A stretch of DNA of 64,000 nucleotides. Origin: Streptomyces djakartensis (GTDB lineage Bacteria > Actinomycetota > Actinomycetes > Streptomycetales > Streptomycetaceae). Both the position numbers and the translations under genes were made by a program. The notes beneath the pieces were generated by a model. It ran no database searches and had not been told where the DNA came from. It saw only the letters and a list, made by a program, of their open reading frames with translations. The DNA lies in contig NZ_BMWE01000004.1 in assembly GCF_014651075.1 (NCBI RefSeq), positions 1 through 64,000 of the forward strand. Direction: 5' to 3'. Below, in pieces: positions 26,928 to 35,213 of this stretch. Each line of letters begins with the position of its first letter. The stretch's first letter is position 1.

Positions 26928-27500
26928 GTGCCGGAGGACGTGGGGGGCACGCCGTTTCCGGACGGCCGGGAGCCCGACGACGACCACGACCGCGGGGTGT
27001 CGGACGAAGAGTTCGCCTCCGTGGTCTTCGACGAGGCCTTCGTACGCGCGGCCGTGGTGCACGAGCCGACCGCGGTGGAGCGCCTCCTGGCCGCGGCGCA
27101 GGCCAGAGCCGAGGCCTCCGAGGCGGAGGCGCGCCGCACCCACCCCTCGGGTGAGCGTTACGACGACGGGTGGGGCCCCGACCGGCACCACGATCCAGGC
27201 CGTGATCCCGGCCTTGACGAGCTGGACGACCTCGACGTCCTCGAGGATCACTACGGCACGGGCCCGTACGCCAAACAGGTCCGCTGGCACCGCCCCGTCG
27301 CCTGGGTGCTCGCCGTCGTGATGGGCGTCGGCATGGTCGCGCTGGCCTTCACGGCGGTCTACCGGGGGGCGAACTCCAGCCGGGAGGAACCCGCTCCGCC
27401 ACCCGCCTCGACCGGTCTGGACCAGGGCAGCGCGGTGACACCCTCCGCTTCCGCCGACCACTCCCAGCCTGCCATCTCGGTGATCCCGCGCAACCCCTGA
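26928..27500 (+). CDS. Single-span membrane protein with SVVFDExFVRAA motif, paralog A
   Basis: The 190-residue protein is unnamed. The N-terminal ~125 residues are cytoplasmic, acidic and contain DEEFASVVFDEAFVRAA (about residues 25-41) followed by EPTAVERLL. A single transmembrane helix (PVAWVLAVVMGVGMVALAF, ~residues 124-142) precedes a short Ser/Pro-rich outer tail. The same motif with the same downstream ExxAxER spacing occurs in the next gene, so the two are paralogs with diverged exterior parts. Start GTG 26928 lies close to a GAACC region without a strong ribosome-binding site. By position this matches S. coelicolor SCO2584 (recalled, not checked). A scaffold or anchor role is inference. 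Confidence 0.8.
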   Translation: MPEDVGGTPFPDGREPDDDHDRGVSDEEFASVVFDEAFVRAAVVHEPTAVERLLAAAQARAEASEAEARRTHPSGERYDDGWGPDRHHDPGRDPGLDELDDLDVLEDHYGTGPYAKQVRWHRPVAWVLAVVMGVGMVALAFTAVYRGANSSREEPAPPPASTGLDQGSAVTPSASADHSQPAISVIPRNP

Positions 27501-27589
27501 CCGGAACCCGCCCATGGTGGTGAGAACCTGTCAGAACTTGTGGCGGAACAGGGCGTTTACCCGAGCTTCCGGCGACCTACCCTGAAGAT

Positions 27590-28657
27590 ATGGGCGGGCC
27601 TGCAGACCCACCTGAGGGGCCCGAGGGCGCTCCCGGAGGTGGAGAGGACGAGTACCGATCCGTCGTCTTCGACGAGTCGTTCGTCCGTGCTGCCCGCCTC
27701 CAGGAGTTCTCCGCCCAGGAGCGCATCTCCGACCACGCGCCCGCCGTGCGCCGCCGCCCGCCCGTGCGCCGCGGCCTGTCCCGGCAGGCGCTGGTCCTGG
27801 TCCTGCTGATCGCCGTCGCCTTCGGCACCGCGATCTACATGGGTGTCCGGCACCCCTACCAGGCCCCCGCCGCCAAGGAGACCGCCGAGCCCCTGCGGAT
27901 GACGGTCATCCCGCTCGTCCCCGAGGGCAAGGTGCCCGGCACGGCCGACACGGCCTATCTGTACGAGCACAGCCCCGCCGCGCAGTTCAAGTCGGGCGCG
28001 GAGGGCGTACCACTGCCCGCCTCACGGCGCACCGAGCACTTCTCGGACAGCCAGGTGGTGACCGCCCTCAGCACCGCCAAGGACTACATCGTCCGGTCCG
28101 CCCTCGACCCGGAGGTGCTCACCGGCGGTGAGGTGCGTGCCGTCCGGGTCCTGCTCGACTCCGACCAACTGGACCAGTTCGACCAGAGCTTCGCCCGCCC
28201 CACGGCGGACGGACGCCACGCGCCCACCGGCTGGCTCGTCCGCTTCGATCCCTCCCGCGCCGAGCTCGCGGACCGTCATGTGCGGGTCCAGGGAACGCTG
28301 CAGGCCGCCGAGGCCGACGCGTCCACGCTCGAAGTCACCGCGGACCACACGTTCGTGTACGCGCTGCGGCCGGCCGGGGCCGGTGACGAGGCCGAGGTGT
28401 CCCTGTTCACCGTTCGGCGCGAACTGCACTTCCGCTTCGACCGCGAGAACCTGCGCCTGCATCAGGCCCAGCTCGTCGTCTCCTACCTTCAGGCCGGCCC
28501 GCTCTCCTGCGCCGAGGACTCCACACACCACCTGCGCCCCCTGCTCGCCGGCCAGACGGCCAAGGAAGGCGGCCCCGCCGGCACGGACCCCTACGCCACC
28601 GGCAGCGCCACGGCCCTGTGTGGCTCGCTGGCGACCAGCGCGCAGCCGAAGGTGTGA
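27590..28657 (+). CDS. Single-span membrane protein with SVVFDExFVRAA motif, paralog B
   Basis: 355 residues. The cytoplasmic N terminus is short and contains EYRSVVFDESFVRAA (about residues 22-36) then QEFSAQERI. One transmembrane helix (ALVLVLLIAVAFGTAIYMGV, ~66-85) leads to a ~265-residue extracytoplasmic domain with no recognisable enzyme motif (includes LDPEVLTGGEVRAVRVLLDS). The exterior domain has two cysteines in its final part (SCAEDS and ALCGSL) that may form a disulfide. It follows paralog A by 89 bp on the same strand and converges with the M48 protease gene. Likely partner of paralog A; function unknown. Confidence 0.8.
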   Translation: MGGPADPPEGPEGAPGGGEDEYRSVVFDESFVRAARLQEFSAQERISDHAPAVRRRPPVRRGLSRQALVLVLLIAVAFGTAIYMGVRHPYQAPAAKETAEPLRMTVIPLVPEGKVPGTADTAYLYEHSPAAQFKSGAEGVPLPASRRTEHFSDSQVVTALSTAKDYIVRSALDPEVLTGGEVRAVRVLLDSDQLDQFDQSFARPTADGRHAPTGWLVRFDPSRAELADRHVRVQGTLQAAEADASTLEVTADHTFVYALRPAGAGDEAEVSLFTVRRELHFRFDRENLRLHQAQLVVSYLQAGPLSCAEDSTHHLRPLLAGQTAKEGGPAGTDPYATGSATALCGSLATSAQPKV

Positions 28658-28693
28658 GGCGGGCGGGCCCTCACGGGCGGGTGCGGGCCCGGA

Positions 28694-29818
28694 TCAGCTG
28701 TCGTCGCGCGGCGGCCGGTCGTCCCCCGACGGGTCCGGTGCGTCCGGGCCCTGAGTGCCCCCCGGCGGCTTCGGGGACGGGTTGGTGAAGCCGCCGAAGC
28801 CGCGGCGGACCCGGTCGCCCAGGTCGCCGGCGCCGCCCGCGAGGTCGGTGACCAGCTTCATCAGCGGGTCCTTGGAGCTCTTCACATGGGTGCTGTAGTG
28901 GTTCGCCGACTCCCGCCAGGAATCGCGGACCGAGGTGTCCTTGTCCTCGTCGCGCCGCGGGTAGTGGCCGTCCATGATCCGCTGGTGGTCCCGGGACTCG
29001 GCCCACTTCTTCAGCTCGGCCGCCCGCACCGTGGTGAACGGGTGGGAGCGGGGCAGCACGTTCAGGATCTTCAGCACGGAGTCCCGCAGGTCGCCCCCGG
29101 CCTCGTACTCCTCGGCCTGCTCGAGGAACGCGTCCACGTTCATCTCGTGCAGGTGGTTGCCGCCCGCGATCTTCATCAGGCCCCGCATCGACGCCTGGAG
29201 GTCCTGCCCGACCAGCAGGCCCGCCCGGTCCGCGGACAGCTCCGACTTGCGGAACCACTCCCGCAGCCCGGTCACGATCGCCATGATCGCGAGATTGCCC
29301 AGCGGGATCCAGGCGACCCGGACGGCCAGGCTGGTCAGGAACAGCAGGATGGTCCGGTAGACCGAGTGCCCGGACAGCGCGTGCCCGACCTCGTGGCCGA
29401 CGACCGCCCGCATCTCCTCCTCGTCGAGCAGCTCGACGAGGCCGGTGGTGACGACGATGACCGGCTCGTCCAGGCCGATGCACATCGCGTTCGGCTGCGG
29501 GTCCTGGCTCACGTACATCGGCGGGACCTTCTCCAGGTCCAGGATGTAGCAGGCGTCCCGCAGCATCACGTTCAAATGGGCGAACTGCCGGTCCGAGACC
29601 CGCACCGAGTCGGACAGGAACAGCAGCCTCAGACTGCGCTCGGGCAGCAGGCCGCTGAGCGCCTTGAACACCGTGTCGAACCCGCTCAGCTTGCGCAGCG
29701 CCACCAGGGCGGAACGGTCGGCCGGGTGCTCGTACGTGCGCGAGGAGATTCCGGGGAAGCGCCTGCGCTGCCTGCTGGGCACGCGCTCGTACCCGCTGTG
29801 CTCGTGGCCGTCGGACAT
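28694..29818 (-). CDS. M48-family zinc metallopeptidase (HtpX-like)
   Basis: Predicted membrane-associated metalloprotease of 374 residues. The zinc motif is His142-Glu-Val-Gly-His146, and the third ligand lies in the downstream ELSADRAG helix. Hydrophobic segments after HEVGH (TILLFLTSLAVRVAW and NLAIMAIVT) suggest membrane insertion or association, although there are fewer helices than in E. coli HtpX. The C terminus is a Pro/Asp-rich tail. ATG 29818 is chosen because GGGGGAA lies directly upstream; ATG 29830 is possible. It is convergent with paralog B. HtpX-like enzymes act in membrane protein quality control; the substrate here is unknown. Confidence 0.88.
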   Translation of the reverse strand: MSDGHEHSGYERVPSRQRRRFPGISSRTYEHPADRSALVALRKLSGFDTVFKALSGLLPERSLRLLFLSDSVRVSDRQFAHLNVMLRDACYILDLEKVPPMYVSQDPQPNAMCIGLDEPVIVVTTGLVELLDEEEMRAVVGHEVGHALSGHSVYRTILLFLTSLAVRVAWIPLGNLAIMAIVTGLREWFRKSELSADRAGLLVGQDLQASMRGLMKIAGGNHLHEMNVDAFLEQAEEYEAGGDLRDSVLKILNVLPRSHPFTTVRAAELKKWAESRDHQRIMDGHYPRRDEDKDTSVRDSWRESANHYSTHVKSSKDPLMKLVTDLAGGAGDLGDRVRRGFGGFTNPSPKPPGGTQGPDAPDPSGDDRPPRDDS

Positions 29819-29939
29819 GTCTTCCCCCATGCTCTGTATGGCCTTTGCGGCCCCTTGTGCGGCCTTTTGCTTCCCCGAGGCGGAGACCAGCCTAGGCGGA
29901 GTTACGGTGGTCGGGCAGTACAGGAAGGGGACCGCCGTC

Positions 29940-30101
29940 ATGGAGCACCACTGGGCAGCCGCCCGGCTCGCCGAGGCCGCGACCGCCGCCGACCGTCAAG
30001 GGGGGCCGGGGATGCTCCGGATCGTTCTCGTCGTGATGATCGTGGGCTGTGTGCTGACCGGGTGGTTCCTGCTGCGTGGCTACAGACGGAAGGACGACTG
30101 A
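29940..30101 (+). CDS. Small single-span membrane protein (53 aa)
   Basis: A 53-residue product starting at ATG 29940, preceded by AGGAAGGGG. The N-terminal half is polar (HHWAAARLAEAATAADR) and the C-terminal half is one transmembrane helix (LRIVLVVMIVGCVLTGWFLL) ending with a basic YRRKDD tail, so the C terminus is probably cytoplasmic. It is divergent from the M48 protease, 121 bp apart. Coding is supported by the ribosome-binding site and hydrophobic helix, not by a family match. Confidence 0.55.
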   Translation: MEHHWAAARLAEAATAADRQGGPGMLRIVLVVMIVGCVLTGWFLLRGYRRKDD

Positions 30102-30265
30102 GGCGCCGGGGAGGTTCCCCGCCGGCCCCCGGGCCGGGGCCCGGCGGCGGTACGGGCCATCGCCCGCGGGACGAACAGGCGGAGTCGGCGTGATCGCGCC
30201 GAAGGTGCCCGCTTACGATGAGCCGACGTCTTTATCCCGCCCACACGCGATAGGTCCTGCCGAAG

Positions 30266-30430
30266 ATGAGCTTCCACAGCACCGCTGCCCAGTTGGTCAC
30301 CCTCGCCGCCGAGGGCGAGGAGCACGGCGGAAACCACGAGAGCCTCAGCCCCTACCTCACCGGCGGCGGCGCCCTCTTCGTCCTGCTGCTCATGCTGTGG
30401 ATCACCACCCGCTTCAACCGCGACCGCTGA
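30266..30430 (+). CDS. Small single-span membrane protein (54 aa)
   Basis: ATG 30266 to TGA 30430 gives 54 residues: a polar N terminus with a His/Glu-rich patch (AAEGEEHGGNHESLSPYL), one transmembrane helix (GALFVLLLMLWITT) and the basic end RFNRDR. Codon usage has the expected GC-rich third positions (mostly C/G). The ribosome-binding site is weak. It lies between the 53-residue membrane protein and nadD. No function can be assigned; small size and charge pattern suggest a membrane-protein partner or regulator. Confidence 0.6.
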   Translation: MSFHSTAAQLVTLAAEGEEHGGNHESLSPYLTGGGALFVLLLMLWITTRFNRDR

Positions 30431-30614
30431 ACCCGGCGGGGCGCCCCGCGCGGGGGCGCCCGGGGATCACGGGGACGGCCGGAGCCCTCAGGGATCCTTT
30501 CACCATGCCCGTCCGGGTCGCGCCGCCCGGCACCGCACCTCACCGCGTCGCCCGGCCTGATCGGACGCTCATGGTGGAAGGACCCCTCAGGCAGGGCCGG
30601 TAGGGTCTGCACGC

Positions 30615-31358
30615 ATGGGAGAGCAGGACATGCCTACCGGTCCGGCGCACGAGACGCCGCACGACCCGGCAGCGGACACGGCGAGCGGCACCGAGCGACA
30701 CTCGGAGCCCCGCCGTGCCGCCATGGTGGCCCGCCAGATCGACGGCCCCGGCAAGAGCCCGTCGCAGCCGGGCAGGCGCCGCCTCGGCGTCATGGGCGGC
30801 ACCTTCGACCCGATCCACCACGGGCACCTGGTGGCGGCCAGCGAGGTCGCCGCGGCGTTCCACCTGGACGAGGTGGTCTTCGTCCCCACCGGCCAGCCCT
30901 GGCAGAAGAGCCACCGCAGCGTCTCCCCGGCCGAGGACCGCTACCTGATGACGGTCATCGCGACGGCCGAGAACCCGCAGTTCTCCGTGAGCCGCATCGA
31001 CATCGACCGCGGCGGCCCGACCTACACCGTGGACACCCTGCGCGACCTGCGCGCACTCAACCCGGACACGGACCTCTTCTTCATCACGGGCGCCGACGCG
31101 CTCGCCCAGATCCTCACCTGGCGGGACAGCGAGGAGCTGTTCTCCCTCGCGCACTTCATCGGGGCCACCCGACCGGGCCACCACCTGGACGACTCCGGGC
31201 TCCCGGAGGGCGGCGTCTCGCTGGTGGAGGTTCCCGCCCTGGCCATCTCCTCCACGGACTGCCGTGCGAGAGTCGCCAAGGGCGACCCCATCTGGTATCT
31301 GGTGCCGGACGGAGTCGTGCGCTACATCGACAAGCGCGAGCTGTACCGCGGCGTCTGA
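30615..31358 (+). CDS. nadD: Nicotinate-nucleotide adenylyltransferase
   Basis: Adenylates nicotinate mononucleotide in NAD synthesis. The core starts at [17 protein letters not shown] with the nucleotidyltransferase motif GTFDPIHxGH, followed by [11 protein letters not shown] and a C-terminal [12 protein letters not shown], a variant of the usual ISSTxIR. The frame gives 247 residues, about 55 more at the N terminus than a typical NadD. The extension is polar and probably disordered. ATG 30723 (MVARQIDG) would give a shorter protein with little extension. It is followed 16 bp later by the LCP-family gene and then rsfS. Confidence 0.92.
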   Translation: MGEQDMPTGPAHETPHDPAADTASGTERHSEPRRAAMVARQIDGPGKSPSQPGRRRLGVMGGTFDPIHHGHLVAASEVAAAFHLDEVVFVPTGQPWQKSHRSVSPAEDRYLMTVIATAENPQFSVSRIDIDRGGPTYTVDTLRDLRALNPDTDLFFITGADALAQILTWRDSEELFSLAHFIGATRPGHHLDDSGLPEGGVSLVEVPALAISSTDCRARVAKGDPIWYLVPDGVVRYIDKRELYRGV

Positions 31359-31374
31359 GCCGAGAGGAGCACCG

Positions 31375-33099
31375 GTGAACGACCGATACGACGCGGGGGC
31401 CGCGGACCACGGCGCCGACGAGTACCAGCTCGTCGGCTACGACGAGTACGGCCGGCCTGTCTACCAGCAGGCCCAGGGGCTGCAGGCGCAGCAGCAGACG
31501 TACGACCCGTACGCCCAGCAGCACCAGCAGCACCAGCAGCACCAGCAGGGCTACGGCTACGACCCGTACGCCCAGGGCGGGCAGCAGCCCCCGTCGGCGT
31601 ACGGCTACGGCAGCGGCCAGCAGCAGTCCGCGCACTCCTACGGCTCCTACGACCCCTACGCCACCGGCCCGCACCAGGGCGGCGCCCCGGCCCACGACCC
31701 CTACGGGCAGACGGGGCAGAGCGCGGCCGGCACGGCCCGGCAGCCCCGCGTCGCCGAACAGACCGCGCACATCCCGCAGCAGGCGGGACCGGCCGACGAG
31801 GAGGTCCGGGACCGGCCCGAGCCGGAGTACCGCACCGAGCAGTTCGCCTTCGTGGAGGAGCCCGACGGCAACTCCGAGGACGTCATCGACTGGCTGAAGT
31901 TCACCGAGAACCGCACCGAGCGCCGCGAGGAAGCCCGGCGCCGGGCCCGCAGCCGGATCGTCGCCCTGGTCGTCGTCCTCGCGCTCACCGCGGTCGGCGG
32001 CGTGGGCTACCTCTGGTACGCGGGGAAGCTGCCCGGCCTGTCCTCCGAGGGCACCGAGGCCGGCACCACCACCGCCACGGGCGCCCAGAAGCGCGATGTG
32101 ATCGTCGTCCACCTGCACGACACCAAGGGCGATGAGACCGCCACGGCCCTCCTCGTCGACAACACCACCACCAAGCGGGGCACCACCGTCCTGGTGCCGA
32201 ACTCCCTCGCCCTGACCAGCGACGACGGCACCACCACGACGCTCGCCGAGTCGGTCGACGACGACGGCTCCGACGGCACCCGCGACGCGCTCGACTCGGT
32301 CCTCGGCACCGACATCCAGGGCACCTGGCGGCTGGACACCCCCTACCTGCAGAACCTCGTCGACCTCGTCGGCAACATCGAGGTCGACACCGACACCGAC
32401 GTCCCCGACCCCGCGGCCAAGAAGAAGGGCACGGCCCCGCTGGTCAACAAGGGCCAGGACCAGACCCTCAGCGGCAAGACGGCCGTCGCCTACGCCACCT
32501 ACCGGGCGCCAGGGGAGGCCCAGAACGCCCAGCTGGAGCGCTTCGGGCAGGTCATGCAGGGCGTTCTGCGCAAGCTGTCGTCCGACCCGCAGGCCGCGAC
32601 GACCACGATCCAGACACTGAACCAGATCCTCGACCCGTCCCTGACCGACAAGGACCTCGGCAGTTTCCTCGCCGGGCTCTCCGACCTCGCCAAGGGCGGC
32701 GACTACAAGACGGACCTGCTGCCCGTCCAGAGCGACGGCACCCTCAGCGCCCAGGCCGGCGCGAGGGTCGTCAAGAACGTCCTCGGCGGCACCGCCAAGA
32801 GCCCCGACAAGGACGCCGCCGTCAGCGTCTCCGTCCAGAACGCCAGTGGCTCCGAGGACAACGCCGAGAAGGCCCGCGTCGTGCTCCTCAACGGCGGCTT
32901 CACCTTCCTGAAGGGCGGAACGGCAGGCGCCCGGGCCACCTCGGAGGTCGTCTACGCCGACGCCGCCGGCAAGGCGAACGCCACCGAGGTCGCCAAGACC
33001 CTCGGCCTGCCCCCGGGTTCCGTCACGAAGGGCAGGATCTCGGCGAACGCCGACGTCTTGGTGGTTCTCGGCCAGGACTACAAGCCGTCGTCCGACTAG
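31375..33099 (+). CDS. LytR-CpsA-Psr (LCP) family protein with LytR C-terminal domain, degenerate core
   Basis: LCP enzymes transfer wall glycopolymers from lipid carriers to peptidoglycan. This 574-residue protein has a Gln/Tyr/Pro-rich cytoplasmic N terminus (QQHQQHQQHQQ tract near residue 50), one transmembrane helix (RIVALVVVLALTAVGGVGYL, ~198-217), an LCP-like exterior domain and a C-terminal LytR_C domain (SVSVQNASGSEDNAEKAR onward). The LCP core looks divergent: the RSD arginine and the SIPRDT arginine expected for pyrophosphate binding appear as KGDETATALLV and VLVPNSLAL. It may therefore be a non-catalytic or altered member. Start GTG 31375 follows GAGAGGAGC. By position it corresponds to S. 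coelicolor SCO2578 (recalled), and it sits near teichoic-acid-like genes. Confidence 0.82.
   Translation: MNDRYDAGAADHGADEYQLVGYDEYGRPVYQQAQGLQAQQQTYDPYAQQHQQHQQHQQGYGYDPYAQGGQQPPSAYGYGSGQQQSAHSYGSYDPYATGPHQGGAPAHDPYGQTGQSAAGTARQPRVAEQTAHIPQQAGPADEEVRDRPEPEYRTEQFAFVEEPDGNSEDVIDWLKFTENRTERREEARRRARSRIVALVVVLALTAVGGVGYLWYAGKLPGLSSEGTEAGTTTATGAQKRDVIVVHLHDTKGDETATALLVDNTTTKRGTTVLVPNSLALTSDDGTTTTLAESVDDDGSDGTRDALDSVLGTDIQGTWRLDTPYLQNLVDLVGNIEVDTDTDVPDPAAKKKGTAPLVNKGQDQTLSGKTAVAYATYRAPGEAQNAQLERFGQVMQGVLRKLSSDPQAATTTIQTLNQILDPSLTDKDLGSFLAGLSDLAKGGDYKTDLLPVQSDGTLSAQAGARVVKNVLGGTAKSPDKDAAVSVSVQNASGSEDNAEKARVVLLNGGFTFLKGGTAGARATSEVVYADAAGKANATEVAKTLGLPPGSVTKGRISANADVLVVLGQDYKPSSD
31516..31548 (+). 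repeat. 9-bp in-frame microrepeat (CAGCAGCAC) in the LCP gene
   Basis: Three full copies of CAGCAGCAC plus CAGCAG encode Gln-Gln-His repeats in the cytoplasmic arm. Unit number could vary between strains without frameshift. Confidence 0.85.
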
Positions 33100-33107
33100 G
33101 CGGCAGG

Positions 33108-33147
33108 TGGAGCCCCCACACGATCCCCGTAATCGCGTGGGGGGCTC
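33108..33147 (+). terminator. Hairpin after the LCP gene
   Basis: GGAGCCCCC (33108-33116) pairs with GGGGGCTCC (33139-33147), and the stem extends inward through ACACGAT/ATCGCGT with a mismatch. There is no T tract, so it may attenuate rather than stop transcription into rsfS. Confidence 0.55.
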
Positions 33148-33201
33148 CAGGCGGTCCGTGAGACCCTTGGTGGCAAGTGACCGCCGACGGAAAGCCTTGT
33201 A

Positions 33202-33648
33202 GTGACCGTGACCGACCGCTCCCAGGAGCTGATCAACACCGCCGCCCAGGCGGCCGCCGACAAGCTGGCGCACGACATCGTCGCCTACGACGTCAGCGAC
33301 GTGCTGTCCATCACCGACGCCTTCCTGCTGGCCTCCGCCCCCAATGACCGTCAGGTCAAGGCGATCGTCGACGAGATCGAGGAGCGCCTCCAGAAGGAAC
33401 TCGGCGCCAAGCCGGTGCGCCGCGAGGGCGACCGCGAGGCCCGCTGGGTACTGCTCGACTACGTCGACATCGTCGTCCACGTCCAGCACAGCGAGGAGCG
33501 CGTCTTCTACGCCCTGGAGCGGCTGTGGAAGGACTGCCCGGAGCTCGAGCTGCCCGAGGACGCCAGGGCCACCCGGGGCAAGGCCGAGGAGCACGCCAAG
33601 CTGCAGGCCGCCGAGGAGGCGGCGGAGCTGGACGGAGACTGGCGGTGA
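33202..33648 (+). CDS. rsfS: Ribosome silencing factor RsfS
   Basis: A 148-residue member of the RsfS/Iojap family, which binds L14 on the 50S subunit and blocks subunit joining in starvation. Signatures are DKLAHDIVAYDVSDVLSITDAFLL, SAPNDRQVKAIVDEIE, RREGDREARWVLLDYVDIVVHVQ and RVFYALERLW. The ~30-residue Glu/Ala-rich C-terminal tail is longer than in E. coli RsfS and common in actinobacteria. GTG 33202 is the start. It overlaps the next gene by 4 bp (GTGA), and the nadD-rsfS neighbourhood is conserved in many bacteria. Confidence 0.95.
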   Translation: MTVTDRSQELINTAAQAAADKLAHDIVAYDVSDVLSITDAFLLASAPNDRQVKAIVDEIEERLQKELGAKPVRREGDREARWVLLDYVDIVVHVQHSEERVFYALERLWKDCPELELPEDARATRGKAEEHAKLQAAEEAAELDGDWR

Positions 33649-34310
33649 GCGCCGTCAGTGAGGCGGGCCGGCCCGGCCGGGGCCGCCGCGTCATCCTGTG
33701 GCGGCACGGTCAGACCTCGTGGAACGTGGAGCGCCGCTTCCAGGGCACCACGGACGTCGCGCTCACCGAGACCGGCGTCGCCCAGGCCCGCCGCGCCGCC
33801 CGGCTGCTGGTGGCCCTGAAGCCGCACGCCATCGTCGCCTCCGACCTGCGGCGGGCCGCGAACACGGCCGCCGAGCTCGCCGCGCTCACCGGCCTCGACG
33901 TGGCCCACGACGAAGGGCTGCGCGAGACGTACGCGGGCGTCTGGCAGGGGCTGACGCACGACGAGATCATCGCCCGGCACGGTGAGGAGTACGCCGCGTG
34001 GAAGCGCGGCGAGCCGGTGCGCCGCGGTGGTGGCGAACTGGAGACGGAGGTCGCCGACCGCGCCGCCCCCGTGGTGCTGCGGCACGCCGAGAAGCTCCCC
34101 GAGGACGGCACGCTCGTCGTGGTCAGCCACGGCGGCACCATCCGCACCACCATCGGCCGTCTCCTCGGCCTGGATCCTTCCCACTGGGAGAGCCTCGGCG
34201 GTCTCTCCAACTGCTGCTGGTCCGTCCTCGGTGAGGGCGCCCGCGGCTGGCGGCTGCTGGAGCACAACGCCGGCACCCTGCCGGAACCGGTGCTCGGCGA
34301 CGACGACTGA
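33645..34310 (+). CDS. Histidine phosphatase (phosphoglycerate mutase-like)
   Basis: 221-residue member of the branch-1 histidine phosphatase superfamily, with the phosphohistidine motif LWRHGQTSWN near residue 20, the second conserved ETYAGVWQG and the catalytic SHGGTIRT. The length suits a phosphatase rather than a true glycolytic mutase, which is ~250 residues and has additional insertions. GTG 33645 overlaps the rsfS stop, so the two are translationally coupled, as is common in actinobacteria. Substrate is unknown. Confidence 0.88.
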   Translation: MSAVSEAGRPGRGRRVILWRHGQTSWNVERRFQGTTDVALTETGVAQARRAARLLVALKPHAIVASDLRRAANTAAELAALTGLDVAHDEGLRETYAGVWQGLTHDEIIARHGEEYAAWKRGEPVRRGGGELETEVADRAAPVVLRHAEKLPEDGTLVVVSHGGTIRTTIGRLLGLDPSHWESLGGLSNCCWSVLGEGARGWRLLEHNAGTLPEPVLGDDD

Positions 34311-34384
34311 CCCCGGATTTCACTTTCTGGCAGGTCGCAGGCTAAAGTTCTTCTTGTTCGCCCCGCCCGACGGGACAGAACAGA

Positions 34385-34457
34385 GGGGCTATAGCTCAGT
34401 TGGTAGAGCGCCTGCATGGCATGCAGGAGGTCAGGAGTTCAATTCTCCTTAGCTCCA
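34385..34457 (+). tRNA. tRNA-Ala (anticodon GGC), copy 1
   Basis: 73 nt with acceptor GGGGCTA/TAGCTCC, D-loop AGCTCAGTTGGTAGAGC, anticodon stem CCTGC/GCAGG with loop ATGGCAT (anticodon GGC), T-arm AGGAGTTCAATTCTCCT, and discriminator A. CCA is not encoded. It is identical to the second copy at 35214-35286. Confidence 0.95.
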
Positions 34458-34463
34458 CGTCAA

Positions 34464-34495
34464 GATCCCGTTCCCTTCCAGGGGGCGGGATTTTT
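34464..34495 (+). terminator. Terminator after tRNA-Ala copy 1
   Basis: ATCCCG (34465-34470) pairs with CGGGAT (34486-34491), with inner CCC/GGG pairing, followed by TTTT. Confidence 0.75.
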
Positions 34496-34657
34496 CGTGC
34501 CCCGGGTTTGAGTCGGTCACGCCTGCTCAGGCGTATACCTCTACGTCGCGACGCCTGCCGTGTCCGGACTGGTGCTGAGGCGTCGCTGACCGTATTGGTC
34601 CGGCCGTGGCAGAATCAAACGGCCGGAAGGGGGCGCGGCCCGACGGGAGGAGTAGCG

Positions 34658-34831
34658 ATGCCTGCGAGCATCCTCGAGGAGGTCGACCACCTCCTCGGAG
34701 CAGCGTTGACCGGGGACATGTCCACCCGCCTCAGCTGCCCTTCCTGCGGTTCCGGGCATGTTGCCCAGATGCTCGGGGACAACGGCGGGATTTCCTACGT
34801 GTGCACGGCCTGCGGCCACAGCTGGAGCTGA
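34658..34831 (+). CDS. Small zinc-ribbon protein (57 aa)
   Basis: ATG 34658, preceded by a strong GGGAGGAG, encodes 57 residues with two CxxC knuckles: Cys27-Pro-Ser-Cys30 and Cys49-Thr-Ala-Cys52. That is the spacing of a zinc ribbon. The N-terminal 20 residues form a leucine-rich helix (EEVDHLLGAALTGD). No DNA- or RNA-binding partner is evident. It is followed 3 bp later by a second CxxC protein, so the pair is one operon. Confidence 0.75.
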   Translation: MPASILEEVDHLLGAALTGDMSTRLSCPSCGSGHVAQMLGDNGGISYVCTACGHSWS

Positions 34832-34834
34832 TCG

Positions 34835-35068
34835 ATGGGTGCACACAGGCGGAAGTGCGACTGGTGCGGCAGCGGGACTCCGATCGTCCGCGACATGGAA
34901 CCGCTCAATCCCGACTACCAGTACTGGTGCGAGGAGTGCGCACGGGCGCTGATCATAAAAGGCGACCCGATCGAGACGTACCGCGAGCTGGAGGGCGAGC
35001 CGATCTACGGCCGGCTTCTGGAGGAGCACTGCACGCTCAAGCGGTTCTACTCGTTCGTCACGGCCTGA
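34835..35068 (+). CDS. Small CxxC protein (77 aa)
   Basis: A 77-residue protein with Cys8-Asp-Trp-Cys11 and Cys32-Glu-Glu-Cys35, a second two-knuckle zinc-binding arrangement, then a C-terminal helical segment (DPIETYRELEGEPIYGRLL) with another Cys66. The start is ATG 34835, 3 bp after the preceding stop and near GGAG. It does not resemble the preceding protein outside the cysteine pairs. Function is unknown. Confidence 0.75.
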   Translation: MGAHRRKCDWCGSGTPIVRDMEPLNPDYQYWCEECARALIIKGDPIETYRELEGEPIYGRLLEEHCTLKRFYSFVTA

Positions 35069-35213
35069 TGCCCGTCATAACGGGCATTTCAGGCAAGGCG
35101 AAACCGATTTGGTGTTGGGCCCGATGGACCAGTAATGTTGGCGTCGCCGCCAGGGAAACCGGGCGGACACCAAGGGGACATGCGGCTCCGCCGCGTGGCT
35201 CGGCTTGGTTCGA

